Shown: positions 24,889 through 32,161, numbered from the stretch's first letter. The stretch: 33,863 bases of DNA from an uncultured Oscillospiraceae bacterium (GCA_944385475.1 CALWXJ010000053.1:1-33863), one strand, 5' to 3'. A program made the numbers and translations. The notes: generated by a model not told the origin, from the sequence alone.

Positions 24889-25653
24889 TCAGCCGCAGGT
24901 ATGGCCGCCGCAGCCGCCTCCATGGTGGCCGCAGCCCTGGCCCTCCTCATGGTGGCCGCAGGTGTGGCCCTCCCCGTGGTGGTGGTCGCAGGTGGCGCTC
25001 TGGGAGGCCGTTAGCGTCCCCTCCAGCAGCCGCTGCACCTGCTGGTCGGCGCTGCCGGAGCAGCCGGCATACAGCCGGATCCCCGCCTCCGCCAGGGCCA
25101 TCTGGGCACCGCCGCCGATGCCGCCGCAGATGAGGCAGTCCACCCCCCGCTGGGCCAAAAAGCCCGCCAGGGCGCCGTGGCCGCTGCCCTGGGTGTCCAC
25201 CACCTGGGCCTGCTGCACCGCGCCGTCTTCCACGGTGTAGATCTTGAATTGCTGGGTGTGGCCAAAGTGGCCGTACACCAGCCCGTCTTCATACGTCACT
25301 GCGATTTTCATATCCGTTGCTTCCTTTCTTCCCCTGGCGGCCATCCGTCCCCCGCAGGTCTCCCCCCGGGGGCAGAGGTCGTAGCTCCCCCCGCCGATGA
25401 CCAGAGGCCGGCCCTCCACCAGGGCGGCGGAGACGTTTTGCCGGGCCTGGGCATAGATCCGCTGCACCGTGGCCCGCCCCACCCCCAGCCGGGCGGCGGC
25501 GGCGGACTGGTCCAGCCCCAGGTAGTCAATGAGGCGCAGCGTCTCATATTCCTCCACCGTCAAAGGCACCGCCGCCTTTGCGCCCTGTTCCGGCCGGAAA
25601 CAGCGGCACGCAGGCAGCGAGCAGACCCGGCGGCTTTTGATCCTGCGGGGCAT
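24889..25653 (-). CDS. DUF134 DNA-binding domain fused to a NifX/NifB-like metal-cluster domain
   Basis: A 254-residue two-domain protein. Residues 1-100 are DUF134: MPRRIKSRRVC, RCFRP, then LTVEEYETLRLIDYLGLDQ and a sigma-factor-like helix-turn-helix (AAARLGVGRATVQRIYAQAR). Residues 115-220 are a dinitrogenase iron-molybdenum cofactor type domain (MKIAVTYEDGLVYGHFGH, CLICGGIGGGAQMALAEAGI), which binds metal clusters. The last 33 residues hold nine His and five Cys, a likely metal-binding tail. No nitrogenase genes are near. The ATG at 25653 has AAGGAGGG 6 bases upstream. An internal ATG at 25311, opening the second domain, has AAGGAAG 8 bases upstream and may allow a separate product. Two matching palindromes flank its promoter, so a metal- or redox-responsive autoregulator is a reasonable guess. 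Confidence 0.85.
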   Translation of the reverse strand: MPRRIKSRRVCSLPACRCFRPEQGAKAAVPLTVEEYETLRLIDYLGLDQSAAAARLGVGRATVQRIYAQARQNVSAALVEGRPLVIGGGSYDLCPRGETCGGRMAARGRKEATDMKIAVTYEDGLVYGHFGHTQQFKIYTVEDGAVQQAQVVDTQGSGHGALAGFLAQRGVDCLICGGIGGGAQMALAEAGIRLYAGCSGSADQQVQRLLEGTLTASQSATCDHHHGEGHTCGHHEEGQGCGHHGGGCGGHTCG

Positions 25654-25671
25654 GGAGATCCCTCCTTATTT

Positions 25672-25683
25672 GGGTATATGCCC
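25672..25683. promoter_or_regulatory. Candidate operator copy 1 (GGGTATATGCCC)
   Basis: A 12-bp near-palindrome between the -10 box and the ribosome site of the DUF134/NifX-like gene. It differs at one base from copy 2. Centre-to-centre distance to copy 2 is 52 bp, about five DNA turns. Confidence 0.6.
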
Positions 25684-25685
25684 AA

Positions 25686-25712
25686 AATATACCTTTCAAG
25701 GGCGGTTGTCAA
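25686..25712 (-). promoter_or_regulatory. Promoter of the DUF134/NifX-like gene
   Basis: On the minus strand a consensus -35 TTGACA (25712-25707) is followed by TATATT (25691-25686, 15-bp spacer) or TATTTT (25689-25684, 17-bp spacer). It lies between the two matching palindromes. Confidence 0.7.
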
Positions 25713-25743
25713 GAAAAAATTCCGGGCATATGCCCGGAATTTT
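25711..25743 (-). terminator. Terminator of the lspA-pseudouridine synthase unit
   Basis: A perfect 28-bp palindrome (25716-25743) centred on GGGCATATGCCC is followed on the minus strand by a T run (25719-25714). It lies 23 bases after the pseudouridine synthase stop and abuts the next promoter. Confidence 0.8.
25724..25735. promoter_or_regulatory. Candidate operator copy 2 (GGGCATATGCCC)
   Basis: A perfect 12-bp palindrome just upstream of the -35 box. It is the core of a longer 28-bp palindrome that also serves as terminator for the pseudouridine synthase gene, so its conservation may reflect either role. Confidence 0.55.
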
Positions 25744-25766
25744 ACCTCCCCCCTCTTCCGCCGTCC

Positions 25767-26684
25767 TCACTGCCGCTGCGCCAGCTTCCGCAGCACCGCC
25801 CGGAACTCCTCCGGCAGGGGACAGGTGAGCTCCACCACCTTCCCCGTCCGGGGGTGGACGAAGCGCAGCCCCACGGCGTGGAGGCACTGGCCCTGAAGGC
25901 CGGGGACCGCCTTTTTGGCCCCGTACCCCGTGTCCCCCAGGATGGGGTGGCCGAGATAGGCCATGTGGAGGCGGATCTGGTGGGTGCGCCCCGTCTCCAG
26001 GCGGCAGCGTACATGGGTGAAGCCCGGATACCGGGCGATGACCTCCCAGTGGGTGACGGCCCGGCGGCCCCCGGGCACCACCGCCATCTTCTTGCGGTCT
26101 GTGGGGTTGCGGCCGATGGGGGCGTCCACGGTGCCCCTGTCCTCCCGGAGGTTCCCCACCACCACGCACTCATAGGTCCGGGCCAGGGTGTGGTCCTGGA
26201 GCTGGGCGGAGAGCCTTTGATGGGAGAAGTCGTTTTTCGTCGCGATGATGAGTCCGGAGGCGTCCCGGTCGATGCGGTGGACGATGCCCGGCCGCAATGT
26301 CCCGCCGATGCCGGAGAGGGAGTCCCCGCAGTGGTGCAAAAGGGCGTTGACCAGCGTCCCGTCGCTGTGGCCGGGGGCGGGATGCACCACCAGCCCCTTG
26401 GGCTTGTTCACCACGATGACGTCGTCGTCTTCATACACGATGTCCAACGGGATGTCCTGGGCCACCGCCTCCAGAGGCTCCGGGTCCGGCAGGGCCACGG
26501 AGAGGATCTCCCCCCCGGTGAGGCGGTAGTTTTTCCCCAGGGGCTTTCCCTCCCGGGTGACGGCCCCGGCGGCGCACAGCCTGGCGGCGGCGGAGCGGGT
26601 CACCTCCTCCAGATGCTCTGCCAGGAAGGCGTCCAGCCGCCCCCCGGCGTCCTCAGGATCCACTTGCAGCGTCCGGATTTCCAT
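25767..26684 (-). CDS. RluA/RluD-family pseudouridine synthase
   Basis: Converts uridine to pseudouridine in rRNA or tRNA. The 305-residue protein has an N-terminal S4-like RNA-binding domain (about 12-60: GGRLDAFLAEHL, RLCAAGAVTREGK) and the catalytic domain with HRIDRDASGLI, where D139 is the nucleophile. LETGRTHQIRLHMAYLGHPILGD is split here as the RTHQIR and GHPILGD family motifs. The ATG at 26684 overlaps the end of lspA by 32 bases and has only a weak AAGGGG site, suggesting translational coupling. The lspA-ylyB order is conserved in Firmicutes. The exact target uridine cannot be told from sequence. Confidence 0.93.
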   Translation of the reverse strand: MEIRTLQVDPEDAGGRLDAFLAEHLEEVTRSAAARLCAAGAVTREGKPLGKNYRLTGGEILSVALPDPEPLEAVAQDIPLDIVYEDDDVIVVNKPKGLVVHPAPGHSDGTLVNALLHHCGDSLSGIGGTLRPGIVHRIDRDASGLIIATKNDFSHQRLSAQLQDHTLARTYECVVVGNLREDRGTVDAPIGRNPTDRKKMAVVPGGRRAVTHWEVIARYPGFTHVRCRLETGRTHQIRLHMAYLGHPILGDTGYGAKKAVPGLQGQCLHAVGLRFVHPRTGKVVELTCPLPEEFRAVLRKLAQRQ

Positions 26685-27189
26685 GGGAGCGCCCCTTTTT
26701 GTCGTATTTTTCATAGAACCACAGGTAGTAGATGATCCCCAGCACCGCCCCGGAGACGATGGCCATATCCGCCACGTTGAACACGGGGTAAGCGGGCCAG
26801 AAGGTGAAGTGGAACATGTCCACCACATACCCCAGCCGCACCCGGTCCAAAAGATTGCCCAGGCCCCCGGAGAGGATGAGGCACCCGGCGGCCACCCCCA
26901 GGGGGTGCCGGACCATGCGCCGGGCCAGCACATACGCCACCGCCAGCACGATGAGGCCCGTCACCGCCACCAGCAGCCACCGGCTGCCGGAAAAGCTGGA
27001 CCAGGCGGCGCCGTAATTGTGGACCCGCGTCAGCTCCACCACCCCCGGGAGCAGGGGCACCGCCGGGTCGGCGGTGGCATACAGGGCGGGGGAGGCCGGG
27101 GGGGCAAAGGTGTTCACCGTCCACCCCTTCACCCACTGGTCCAGGCCCAGGACCCCCAGCCCCAGCAGGGCACAGAGCACATACTTCAT
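26653..27189 (-). CDS. lspA: Lipoprotein signal peptidase LspA (signal peptidase II)
   Basis: Aspartic protease of the membrane that cleaves signal peptides from lipid-modified prolipoproteins. The 178-residue protein has four predicted membrane helices. Catalytic aspartates are D115 in GGLGNLLDRVRLGYVVD and D141 in FNVADMAI. The NxGAA loop appears as HNYGAAWS. The ATG at 27189 has AAGGAGG 5 bases upstream. The end overlaps the pseudouridine synthase start. Upstream is a 165-base gap holding GC-rich hairpins but no clear promoter. Confidence 0.95.
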   Translation of the reverse strand: MKYVLCALLGLGVLGLDQWVKGWTVNTFAPPASPALYATADPAVPLLPGVVELTRVHNYGAAWSSFSGSRWLLVAVTGLIVLAVAYVLARRMVRHPLGVAAGCLILSGGLGNLLDRVRLGYVVDMFHFTFWPAYPVFNVADMAIVSGAVLGIIYYLWFYEKYDKKGRSHGNPDAASGS

Positions 27190-27300
27190 GAGATCCTCCT
27201 TCTCCTCCTTCCCCCGCCGGCGGGGCGGGGAGGGGGGCAGGCGCCCGGGGGGCGCCCGCCTTATTTTGCCCAGTGTACACGGTTTCCCGGGAAATTGCAA

Positions 27301-27328
27301 CCGCCCCCGGCCCTGGGGCCGGGGGCGG
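27301..27328 (-). terminator. Possible weak terminator after ileS
   Basis: A 12-bp GC stem (27301-27312 with 27317-27328) lies 27 bases past the ileS stop. The following minus-strand bases (TTGCAATTT) are only partly T-rich, so read-through into lspA is possible. A second hairpin, GGCGCCC/GGGCGCC (27240-27256), lies between here and lspA. Confidence 0.5.
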
Positions 27329-27354
27329 GGGAAGGCGCTCTCCCGCGCCGGGAC

Positions 27355-30168
27355 TTAAAACTGGGGCAGCTTGCGCACCACGGCGGCGCACCGGGCGCAC
27401 AGCGTGGGGTGATCCGGATCGGAGCCCACGGTGGAGGTCTGCATCCAGCAGCGCTGGCACTTGGCTCCGGCGGCCTCCCGCACCTCCACGGTGAGGCCCG
27501 GGAAGGCGGTGCCCCGGCCCACCACGGCCTCCGCCGCGGGGTCGGCCCCCGAGACGGAGCACTCCGAGACGATCAGCAGCTCCGCCAGGTTCAGCCCCGC
27601 CATGGCCATCAGGGCCCGGGCGGTCTCGTCGTCGCCGGCGTGGAGGATCACATGGGCCTCCAGGGCCTTGCCGATCTTCTTCTGGGCCCGGGCGGTCTCC
27701 AGCACGGCGTTGACGTCGTCCCGGAGCTTCTCCACCAGGGCCCACTTTTCCATGGCCTCTTCAGAGAGGGCATACTGGGTGAAGGGCTGGTGCATGTCGT
27801 TGAAGACCACGTTGCGCCCGTCGTCGTCGCTGCGGTGGGGCATGGACTGCCAGATCTCATCGCAGGTGTAGGCCAGGATGGGGGCGCAGATCCGGGTCAT
27901 GGTGTCCAGGATCAAAAACAGGGCCGTCTGGGCGCTGCGGCGCTTGCGGCCGTCTTTTTCCTCGCAGTAGAGGCGGTCTTTGATGACGTCCAGATAGAAG
28001 TTGGACATGTCCACCACGCAAAAGTCGTTGACGGCGTGGGTCACCACCAGGAACTCATAGTCGTCATAGGCCTTGAAGCAGCGGGTGATGAGGGCACCCA
28101 GGCGGGTGATGGCCCAGCGGTCCAGCTCCTCCATCTCCTCCGGGGGCACCAGGTGGTCGGGGTCAAAGCCGTCCAGGTTCCCCAGGCAGTAGCGGGCGGT
28201 GTTGCGGAACTTCAGATAGTTCTGGCTAAGCTGCTTGAAAATGGCGTCGGAGCAGCGGACGTCGGCGTGGTAGTCGGCGCTGGCGGCCCACAGGCGCAAA
28301 AGGTCCGCGCCGTACTTGTCCATGATCTCATAGGGGTCCATGCCGTTGCCCAGGGACTTGTGCATGGCCCGGCCCTCGCCGTCCACAGTCCAGCCGTGGG
28401 TGACGCACTCCTTGAAGGGCGCGCCTTTGCCGAAGGCTCCCACGGCGGTGAGCAGAGAGGACTGGAACCAGCCCCGGTACTGGTCCAACCCCTCCAGGTA
28501 CATGGTGGCGGGCCAGAAGCCCTGGTCCCGCTTCATGGCGGCAAAGTGGGTGGACCCGGAGTCGAACCAGCCGTCCAGGGTGTCCTCCTCCTTTTCAAAG
28601 CCGGATTTGGACCCGCAGTGGGGGCAGGCAAAGCCCACCGGCAGGATCTCCTCCGCCGTCTTTTCAAACCAGGCGTTGGAGCCCTCCTTCTCAAAGAGGG
28701 CGGAGATGGCGGCGATGGTCTCGTCGGTGCAGATGGGCTTGCCGCAGTCCTTGCAGTAGACAACAGGGATGGGCAATCCCCAGCGGCGCTGGCGGGAGAT
28801 GCACCAGTCGGTGCGCTCCCGCACCATGGACTTCATCCGGTCGATGCCCCACTCCGGCACCCAGCGCACATCATCGCAGGCGGCGCAGGCCTCGTCCTTG
28901 AAGGACTCCACGGAGCAGAACCACTGGGGGGTGGCCCGGAAGATGATGGGGCCCTTGCACCGCCAGCAGTGGGGATAGGAGTGGACGATGTCCTCGCTGG
29001 CAAAGAGCATGCCGCTCTCCTTCATATCGTTCAGGATGACGGGGTTAGACTCCTCGGTCTTCATGCCGGCATACTTGCCGGCGTAGTCGGTGTGGCGGCC
29101 CTGGTCGTCCACCGGCACCACCATGTCCATGCCGTAGCGGCGGCAGGTCTCATAGTCGTCGGCGCCGAAGCCCGGGGCGGTGTGGACGCAGCCGGTACCG
29201 GAGTCCATGGTGACATACTCCGCCAGCAGCAGCCGGGAGGTCTTGGGCAGGAAGGGGTGGTCGGCCAGCATGTTCTCAAAGAAGTCGCCGGTATGGGTCT
29301 CGGCGATCTCCCAGGTGTCAAAGCCCCCCAGCTTCATCACCTTGTCCACCAGGGCCTCGGCCATGATATAATACTCCCCATTGGGGGCCTTCACCACGGC
29401 ATAGTTCTCCCGGGGGTGGAGGGTGATGCCCAGGTTCCCCGGCAGGGTCCAGATGGTGGTGGTCCAGATCACGAAGAAGAGCTTGCTTTGATCGTACCCC
29501 GGGAGCTTGCCGCAGTCGTCGTGCATGGGGAACTTCACATACACGGTGGTGCAGGGATCGTCCTGATACTCGATCTCCGCCTCCGCCAGGGCGGTCTCGT
29601 CCTTGGGGCACCAGTACACGGGCTTGAGGCCTTTGTAGATATAGCCCTTTTTGTACATCTCCCCGAAGACCTTCACCTCCTGGGCCTCAAAGCCGGGGTT
29701 CATGGTGGCGTAGGGGTGGGCCCAGTCGCCGATGACGCCCATGCGCTGGAAGCCCTCGCTCTGGACGTCCATATAGTGCCGGGCGAAGTCGTGGCAGGCG
29801 GAGCGGAACTCCGGCACGCTCATCTTCTTGCGGTCCAGCTTGTTCTGCTTGATGATGGCGGACTCAATGGGCATGCCGTGGTTGTCCCAGCCGGGGATAT
29901 AGGGGGTGTAGTAGCCCCGCATGGCATAGGAGCGGGTGATGAAGTCCTTGATGGCCTTGTTCAGGGCGTGGCCCATGTGCAGCGCGCCGTTACTAAACGG
30001 AGGGCCGTCGTGGAGGTTAAAGAGGGGCTTGCCCTCGTTCTTCTTCAAAAGCTCTCCGTACACGTCCTGCTCCTGCCAGCGGCGGAGCATCTCCGGCTCC
30101 CGCTTGGGCAGTCCCGCCCGCATGGGGAAGTCGGTTTTGGGCAGATTGATGGTCTTGTTGTAATCCAC
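27355..30168 (-). CDS. ileS: Isoleucyl-tRNA synthetase
   Basis: Class I synthetase that charges tRNA-Ile and edits misactivated valine. The 937-residue length is typical. The HIGH motif is HMGH (64-67) in NGALHMGHALNK. The KMSKS loop reads AMHKSLGN (A601-S605), keeping the last Lys-Ser; I believe this form occurs in related clostridia. The C-terminal zinc site is CQRCW and CARC. The start is GTG at 30168 with AAGGAG 9 bases upstream; the in-frame ATG at 30195 has no ribosome site. It follows a small zinc-ribbon gene and an Ile-specific T-box leader, so expression should rise when tRNA-Ile is uncharged. Confidence 0.97.
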   Translation of the reverse strand: MDYNKTINLPKTDFPMRAGLPKREPEMLRRWQEQDVYGELLKKNEGKPLFNLHDGPPFSNGALHMGHALNKAIKDFITRSYAMRGYYTPYIPGWDNHGMPIESAIIKQNKLDRKKMSVPEFRSACHDFARHYMDVQSEGFQRMGVIGDWAHPYATMNPGFEAQEVKVFGEMYKKGYIYKGLKPVYWCPKDETALAEAEIEYQDDPCTTVYVKFPMHDDCGKLPGYDQSKLFFVIWTTTIWTLPGNLGITLHPRENYAVVKAPNGEYYIMAEALVDKVMKLGGFDTWEIAETHTGDFFENMLADHPFLPKTSRLLLAEYVTMDSGTGCVHTAPGFGADDYETCRRYGMDMVVPVDDQGRHTDYAGKYAGMKTEESNPVILNDMKESGMLFASEDIVHSYPHCWRCKGPIIFRATPQWFCSVESFKDEACAACDDVRWVPEWGIDRMKSMVRERTDWCISRQRRWGLPIPVVYCKDCGKPICTDETIAAISALFEKEGSNAWFEKTAEEILPVGFACPHCGSKSGFEKEEDTLDGWFDSGSTHFAAMKRDQGFWPATMYLEGLDQYRGWFQSSLLTAVGAFGKGAPFKECVTHGWTVDGEGRAMHKSLGNGMDPYEIMDKYGADLLRLWAASADYHADVRCSDAIFKQLSQNYLKFRNTARYCLGNLDGFDPDHLVPPEEMEELDRWAITRLGALITRCFKAYDDYEFLVVTHAVNDFCVVDMSNFYLDVIKDRLYCEEKDGRKRRSAQTALFLILDTMTRICAPILAYTCDEIWQSMPHRSDDDGRNVVFNDMHQPFTQYALSEEAMEKWALVEKLRDDVNAVLETARAQKKIGKALEAHVILHAGDDETARALMAMAGLNLAELLIVSECSVSGADPAAEAVVGRGTAFPGLTVEVREAAGAKCQRCWMQTSTVGSDPDHPTLCARCAAVVRKLPQF

Positions 30169-30245
30169 GCTCGTTCTCTCCTTATCTAAAATCATAAATC
30201 ATATGGTAAGCCGACATCTTGCCTGTCCCGGCGCCTGCGCCGGGC

Positions 30246-30467
30246 TCAAATACGGGGGGAAGCGTTCTTTCCCGGCAGCAGCACCGTCACCTGGCATACC
30301 TCACACCGCTCCGCCGCCACGTTGCGGTCAAGACTCCAGTCCTTGATGGGGATGTCCCGCTGCCCCCGCAGAGCAGAGGCCTTCTTCCTCCCCGGGGTAA
30401 ACAGGGTCCTTCCCCCGCAGTATACCCACCCAGGCTCCATTTCCCGTCCGCACTGGGGACAGCGCAT
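30246..30467 (-). CDS. Small zinc-ribbon protein of unknown function
   Basis: A 73-residue protein with two Cys pairs, CPQC at residues 3-6 and CEVC near residue 56, that could form one zinc ribbon. Between them is a stretch with GWVYCGGRTLF and an arginine/lysine-rich loop. It resembles the widespread DUF6487-type zinc ribbons. The ATG at 30467 is preceded by GGAGGT at 7 bases; a GTG at 30476 overlaps that site. It lies between the T-box leader and ileS, so it is under the same tRNA control. Its role is unknown. Confidence 0.75.
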   Translation of the reverse strand: MRCPQCGREMEPGWVYCGGRTLFTPGRKKASALRGQRDIPIKDWSLDRNVAAERCEVCQVTVLLPGKNASPRI

Positions 30468-30483
30468 CTTCCTCACCTCCGGA

Positions 30484-30768
30484 AAAATGAAAAGGCGCCT
30501 TGTCTCTTTTCAAGAGACAAAGCGCCAAAAACACTCTGCGGTACCACTCTTCCTGCCGCCCCCTTCCGGGGCGCGGCCCCTCACAGCCCGCCTCCACGGG
30601 CCGACGGAATAACGCCCGTCACACGTCCACGCCTACTCGCGTCGTCTTTCAGCAGGAGGCTCCAAGGTGATTTTCTCCCCGCGTCCCCGGCCGCCTCGCA
30701 CCGTAGCGGCGGCTCTCTTTGCGGTTCCAGGGGGGTACTCGTCCTTATCCACGCCAATTTCCATATTC
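30484..30768 (-). ncRNA. T-box riboswitch leader, isoleucine-specific
   Basis: A leader RNA that senses uncharged tRNA and controls termination ahead of the zinc-ribbon gene and ileS. Read on the minus strand, it has stem I features (GGATAAGGACGAGTA and AGAGAGCC, GGTGCGAGGCGG), a specifier region GAAAATCACCTTGGAG with codon ATC (Ile) at 30671-30669, and the T-box core GTGGTACCGC (about 30547-30537). The variable base after TGG is T, which pairs with the A73 discriminator of tRNA-Ile. The terminator stem (30526-30494, 15 bp with one G-U) ends in a T-rich tract TTTTCATTTTT. The 5' end is set by the promoter just upstream. Confidence 0.93.
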
Positions 30769-30774
30769 CAGCTC

Positions 30775-30802
30775 ATCATATCACGAATTCCCCGTTTGTC
30801 AA
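30775..30802 (-). promoter_or_regulatory. Promoter of the T-box/zinc-ribbon/ileS transcript
   Basis: On the minus strand, consensus -35 TTGACA (30802-30797) and -10 TATGAT (30780-30775) are separated by 16 bp. The predicted start is near 30768, just ahead of stem I. Confidence 0.88.
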
Positions 30803-30838
30803 CCGCTTTGCGGGAAAAATCCCCCGGGGAGGCCCTTT

Positions 30839-30876
30839 GGGGGAAATTTTTTCCGGAAAAGAAAAAATTTTTCCCC
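30839..30876. repeat. A/T-rich imperfect inverted repeat between divergent genes
   Basis: GGGGGAAATTTTTTC (left arm) pairs with GAAAAAATTTTTCCCCC (right arm) apart from a two-base bulge, around a short CGGAAAA loop. It lies between the T-box promoter and the secreted PepSY gene. The remaining bases up to 30994 hold no clear promoter. No T run follows, so it is not a classical terminator. Confidence 0.55.
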
Positions 30877-30994
30877 CGGTGCGATAAACGCCCCTCAAAG
30901 GACGTTAATGGGATAGAACAAGGCGGGCGGAAAAGCGCTGCCGCCCCCCATGCGCGAATTTGTTACCATGAAAATGATAAAAAGGAGAACGCAT

Positions 30995-31786
30995 ATGAAA
31001 AAGACCAATTTCTTCAAGGGCTTCGGCTCCGGGCTGCTGCTGGCGGTGCTGGTGACCGCCCTGTGCGCCACCGCCTCCGCTGCCTCCCGCCGCAACATCG
31101 ATGTGGAAGACGGCATTTCCATCACCCTCAACGGCGCCACCTTCACCCCCCGGGACGCCAGCGGCAAAGAGGTGGACGTCTTCTTGTACAACGGCACCAC
31201 CTATGTCCCCGTCCGGGCCATCAGCGAAATGATGGGCATGGACGTCCAGTTTGACTCCGCCACCCGGACGGTGGTCCTCACCACTGCCGACCGCTCCGCC
31301 TCCCAGGGGAGCAGCACCTCCTCCGCTTCCTATATCGGCGCGGAGAAGGCCAAGTCCATCGCCCTGCAGGACGCCGGCGTCAGCGCCTCTGCCGCCGTGT
31401 TCCTCCGGGCCCAGCTGGACTGGGACGACGGCCGGGCGGAGTACGAGGTGGAGTTCTACAGCGGCAACACCGAGTACGACTATGAGATCGACGCCCTCAC
31501 CGGCGCCATCCTCAGCGCCGACCGGGATGTGGAGAACTTCACCGTGCCCACCACCTCCACCTCCTCCGCTTCCTATATCGGCACGGAGAAGGCCAAGTCC
31601 ATCGCCCTGCAGGACGCCGGCGTCAGCGCCTCCTCCGCCGCCGGGATGCGGGCCCAGCTGGACTGGGACGACGGCCGGGCCCAGTACGAGGTGGAGTTCT
31701 ACAGCGGCAGCACCGAGTACGACTATGAGATCGACGCCGTCACCGGCGCCATCCTGGGCCGGGACCGGGACAGCCGCTGGGACTGA
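30995..31786 (+). CDS. Secreted protein with copper-amine-oxidase-like N domain and two PepSY-like repeats
   Basis: A 263-residue exported protein. The signal peptide (MKKTNFFKGFGSGLLLAVLV, cleavage likely after ATASA at about 30) is followed by a stalk domain of the copper amine oxidase N-terminal type (FLYNGTTYVPVRAISEMMGM, then TRTVVLTT). A serine/threonine linker leads to two nearly identical PepSY-like units, each with YIGxEKAKSIALQDAGVSAS and LDWDDGRAxYEVEFYSG. The two units are 243 bp apart in the DNA. Such proteins are common at the clostridial surface; the stalk domain is thought to aid anchoring and PepSY may inhibit proteases or bind ligands. The ATG at 30995 has AAGGAG 7-8 bases upstream. 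Confidence 0.85.
   Translation: MKKTNFFKGFGSGLLLAVLVTALCATASAASRRNIDVEDGISITLNGATFTPRDASGKEVDVFLYNGTTYVPVRAISEMMGMDVQFDSATRTVVLTTADRSASQGSSTSSASYIGAEKAKSIALQDAGVSASAAVFLRAQLDWDDGRAEYEVEFYSGNTEYDYEIDALTGAILSADRDVENFTVPTTSTSSASYIGTEKAKSIALQDAGVSASSAAGMRAQLDWDDGRAQYEVEFYSGSTEYDYEIDAVTGAILGRDRDSRWD
31314..31783 (+). repeat. Tandem duplication with 243-bp period within the PepSY gene
   Basis: Bases from about 31314 match those from about 31557 with a constant offset of 243 bp (81 codons) and no indel that I can see. The units differ at few positions, most of them in one short patch (VFL versus AGM). Confidence 0.88.
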
Positions 31787-31836
31787 GGGCCGCCGGACAG
31801 ACCTCCCCTGCCCCTTTCCGCCAAAGATGAAAAGGA

Positions 31837-31865
31837 CCCCCGCCCATCTGGGCGGGGGATTTTTT
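31837..31865 (+). terminator. Terminator after the PepSY gene
   Basis: A perfect 9-bp stem CCCCCGCCC/GGGCGGGGG with an ATCT loop is followed by ATTTTTT. Confidence 0.92.
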
Positions 31866-31917
31866 CCTCTGATGGGGGCGGGCGGAGCCCCTTTCCGGGG
31901 GCGCGGTCCTCCCCGCC

Positions 31918-32073
31918 CTACTGATACCGGAACTGCCGCCGGGCGTATTCGTCCACGCAGCGCAAAAACATCTCCCGGCTGCGAAACTCCACCACCTGCC
32001 ACCCCGGCTCCGGGTGGAAGGAGACGATGCGCTTTTCCACGTCCACCTACACCCGCCACACCTGCTCCTCCAT
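31918..32073 (-). pseudogene. Small protein copy A, broken by an in-frame TAG
   Basis: Read on the minus strand this frame gives MEEQVWRV-stop-VDVEKRIVSFH and ends in FLRCVDEYARRQFRYQ. It is clearly homologous to copy B at 32448-32618, which reads VWRVWVD at the same place. The TAG at 32049-32047 replaces the conserved tryptophan (TGG), a single base change. A GGGGAGGGG ribosome site 3-5 bases before the ATG is still present. The full form would have 51 residues. It is divergent from the small XRE gene, with twin operators between. The function of the family is unknown to me. Confidence 0.8.
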
Positions 32074-32111
32074 AATCCCCTCCCCGTTTTTTGCGGTTTT
32101 GCCTCTATTTT

Positions 32112-32126
32112 ATGCGATTATTGCAT
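32112..32126. promoter_or_regulatory. Candidate XRE operator 1 (ATGCGATTATTGCAT)
   Basis: A 15-bp imperfect palindrome. It matches the reverse complement of operator 2 at 13 of 15 positions. It lies between the broken small gene and the XRE gene. Confidence 0.7.
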
Positions 32127-32136
32127 AAAATGCAAC

Positions 32137-32151
32137 ATGCAATTTTCGCAT
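32137..32151. promoter_or_regulatory. Candidate XRE operator 2 (ATGCAATTTTCGCAT)
   Basis: The second 15-bp palindrome, 25 bp centre to centre from operator 1, ends 4 bases before the -10 box of the XRE gene. Binding here would occlude the promoter. Confidence 0.7.
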
Positions 32152-32155
32152 ATCC

Positions 32156-32161
32156 TATAAT
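32156..32161 (+). promoter_or_regulatory. -10 box of the small XRE gene
   Basis: Consensus TATAAT with no good -35 at normal spacing; the -35 zone is occupied by operator 2. Confidence 0.6.

Noticed and set aside
26557-30189. A 1,210-codon open frame on the plus strand opposite pseudouridine synthase, lspA and ileS
   Set aside because: It is antisense to three certain genes and its product is His/Gly/Val-rich low-complexity sequence. High third-position GC leaves the opposite frame open.
31314-31783. Repeat array resembling CRISPR
   Set aside because: Only two long coding units with no short repeats or spacers; it is a domain duplication.
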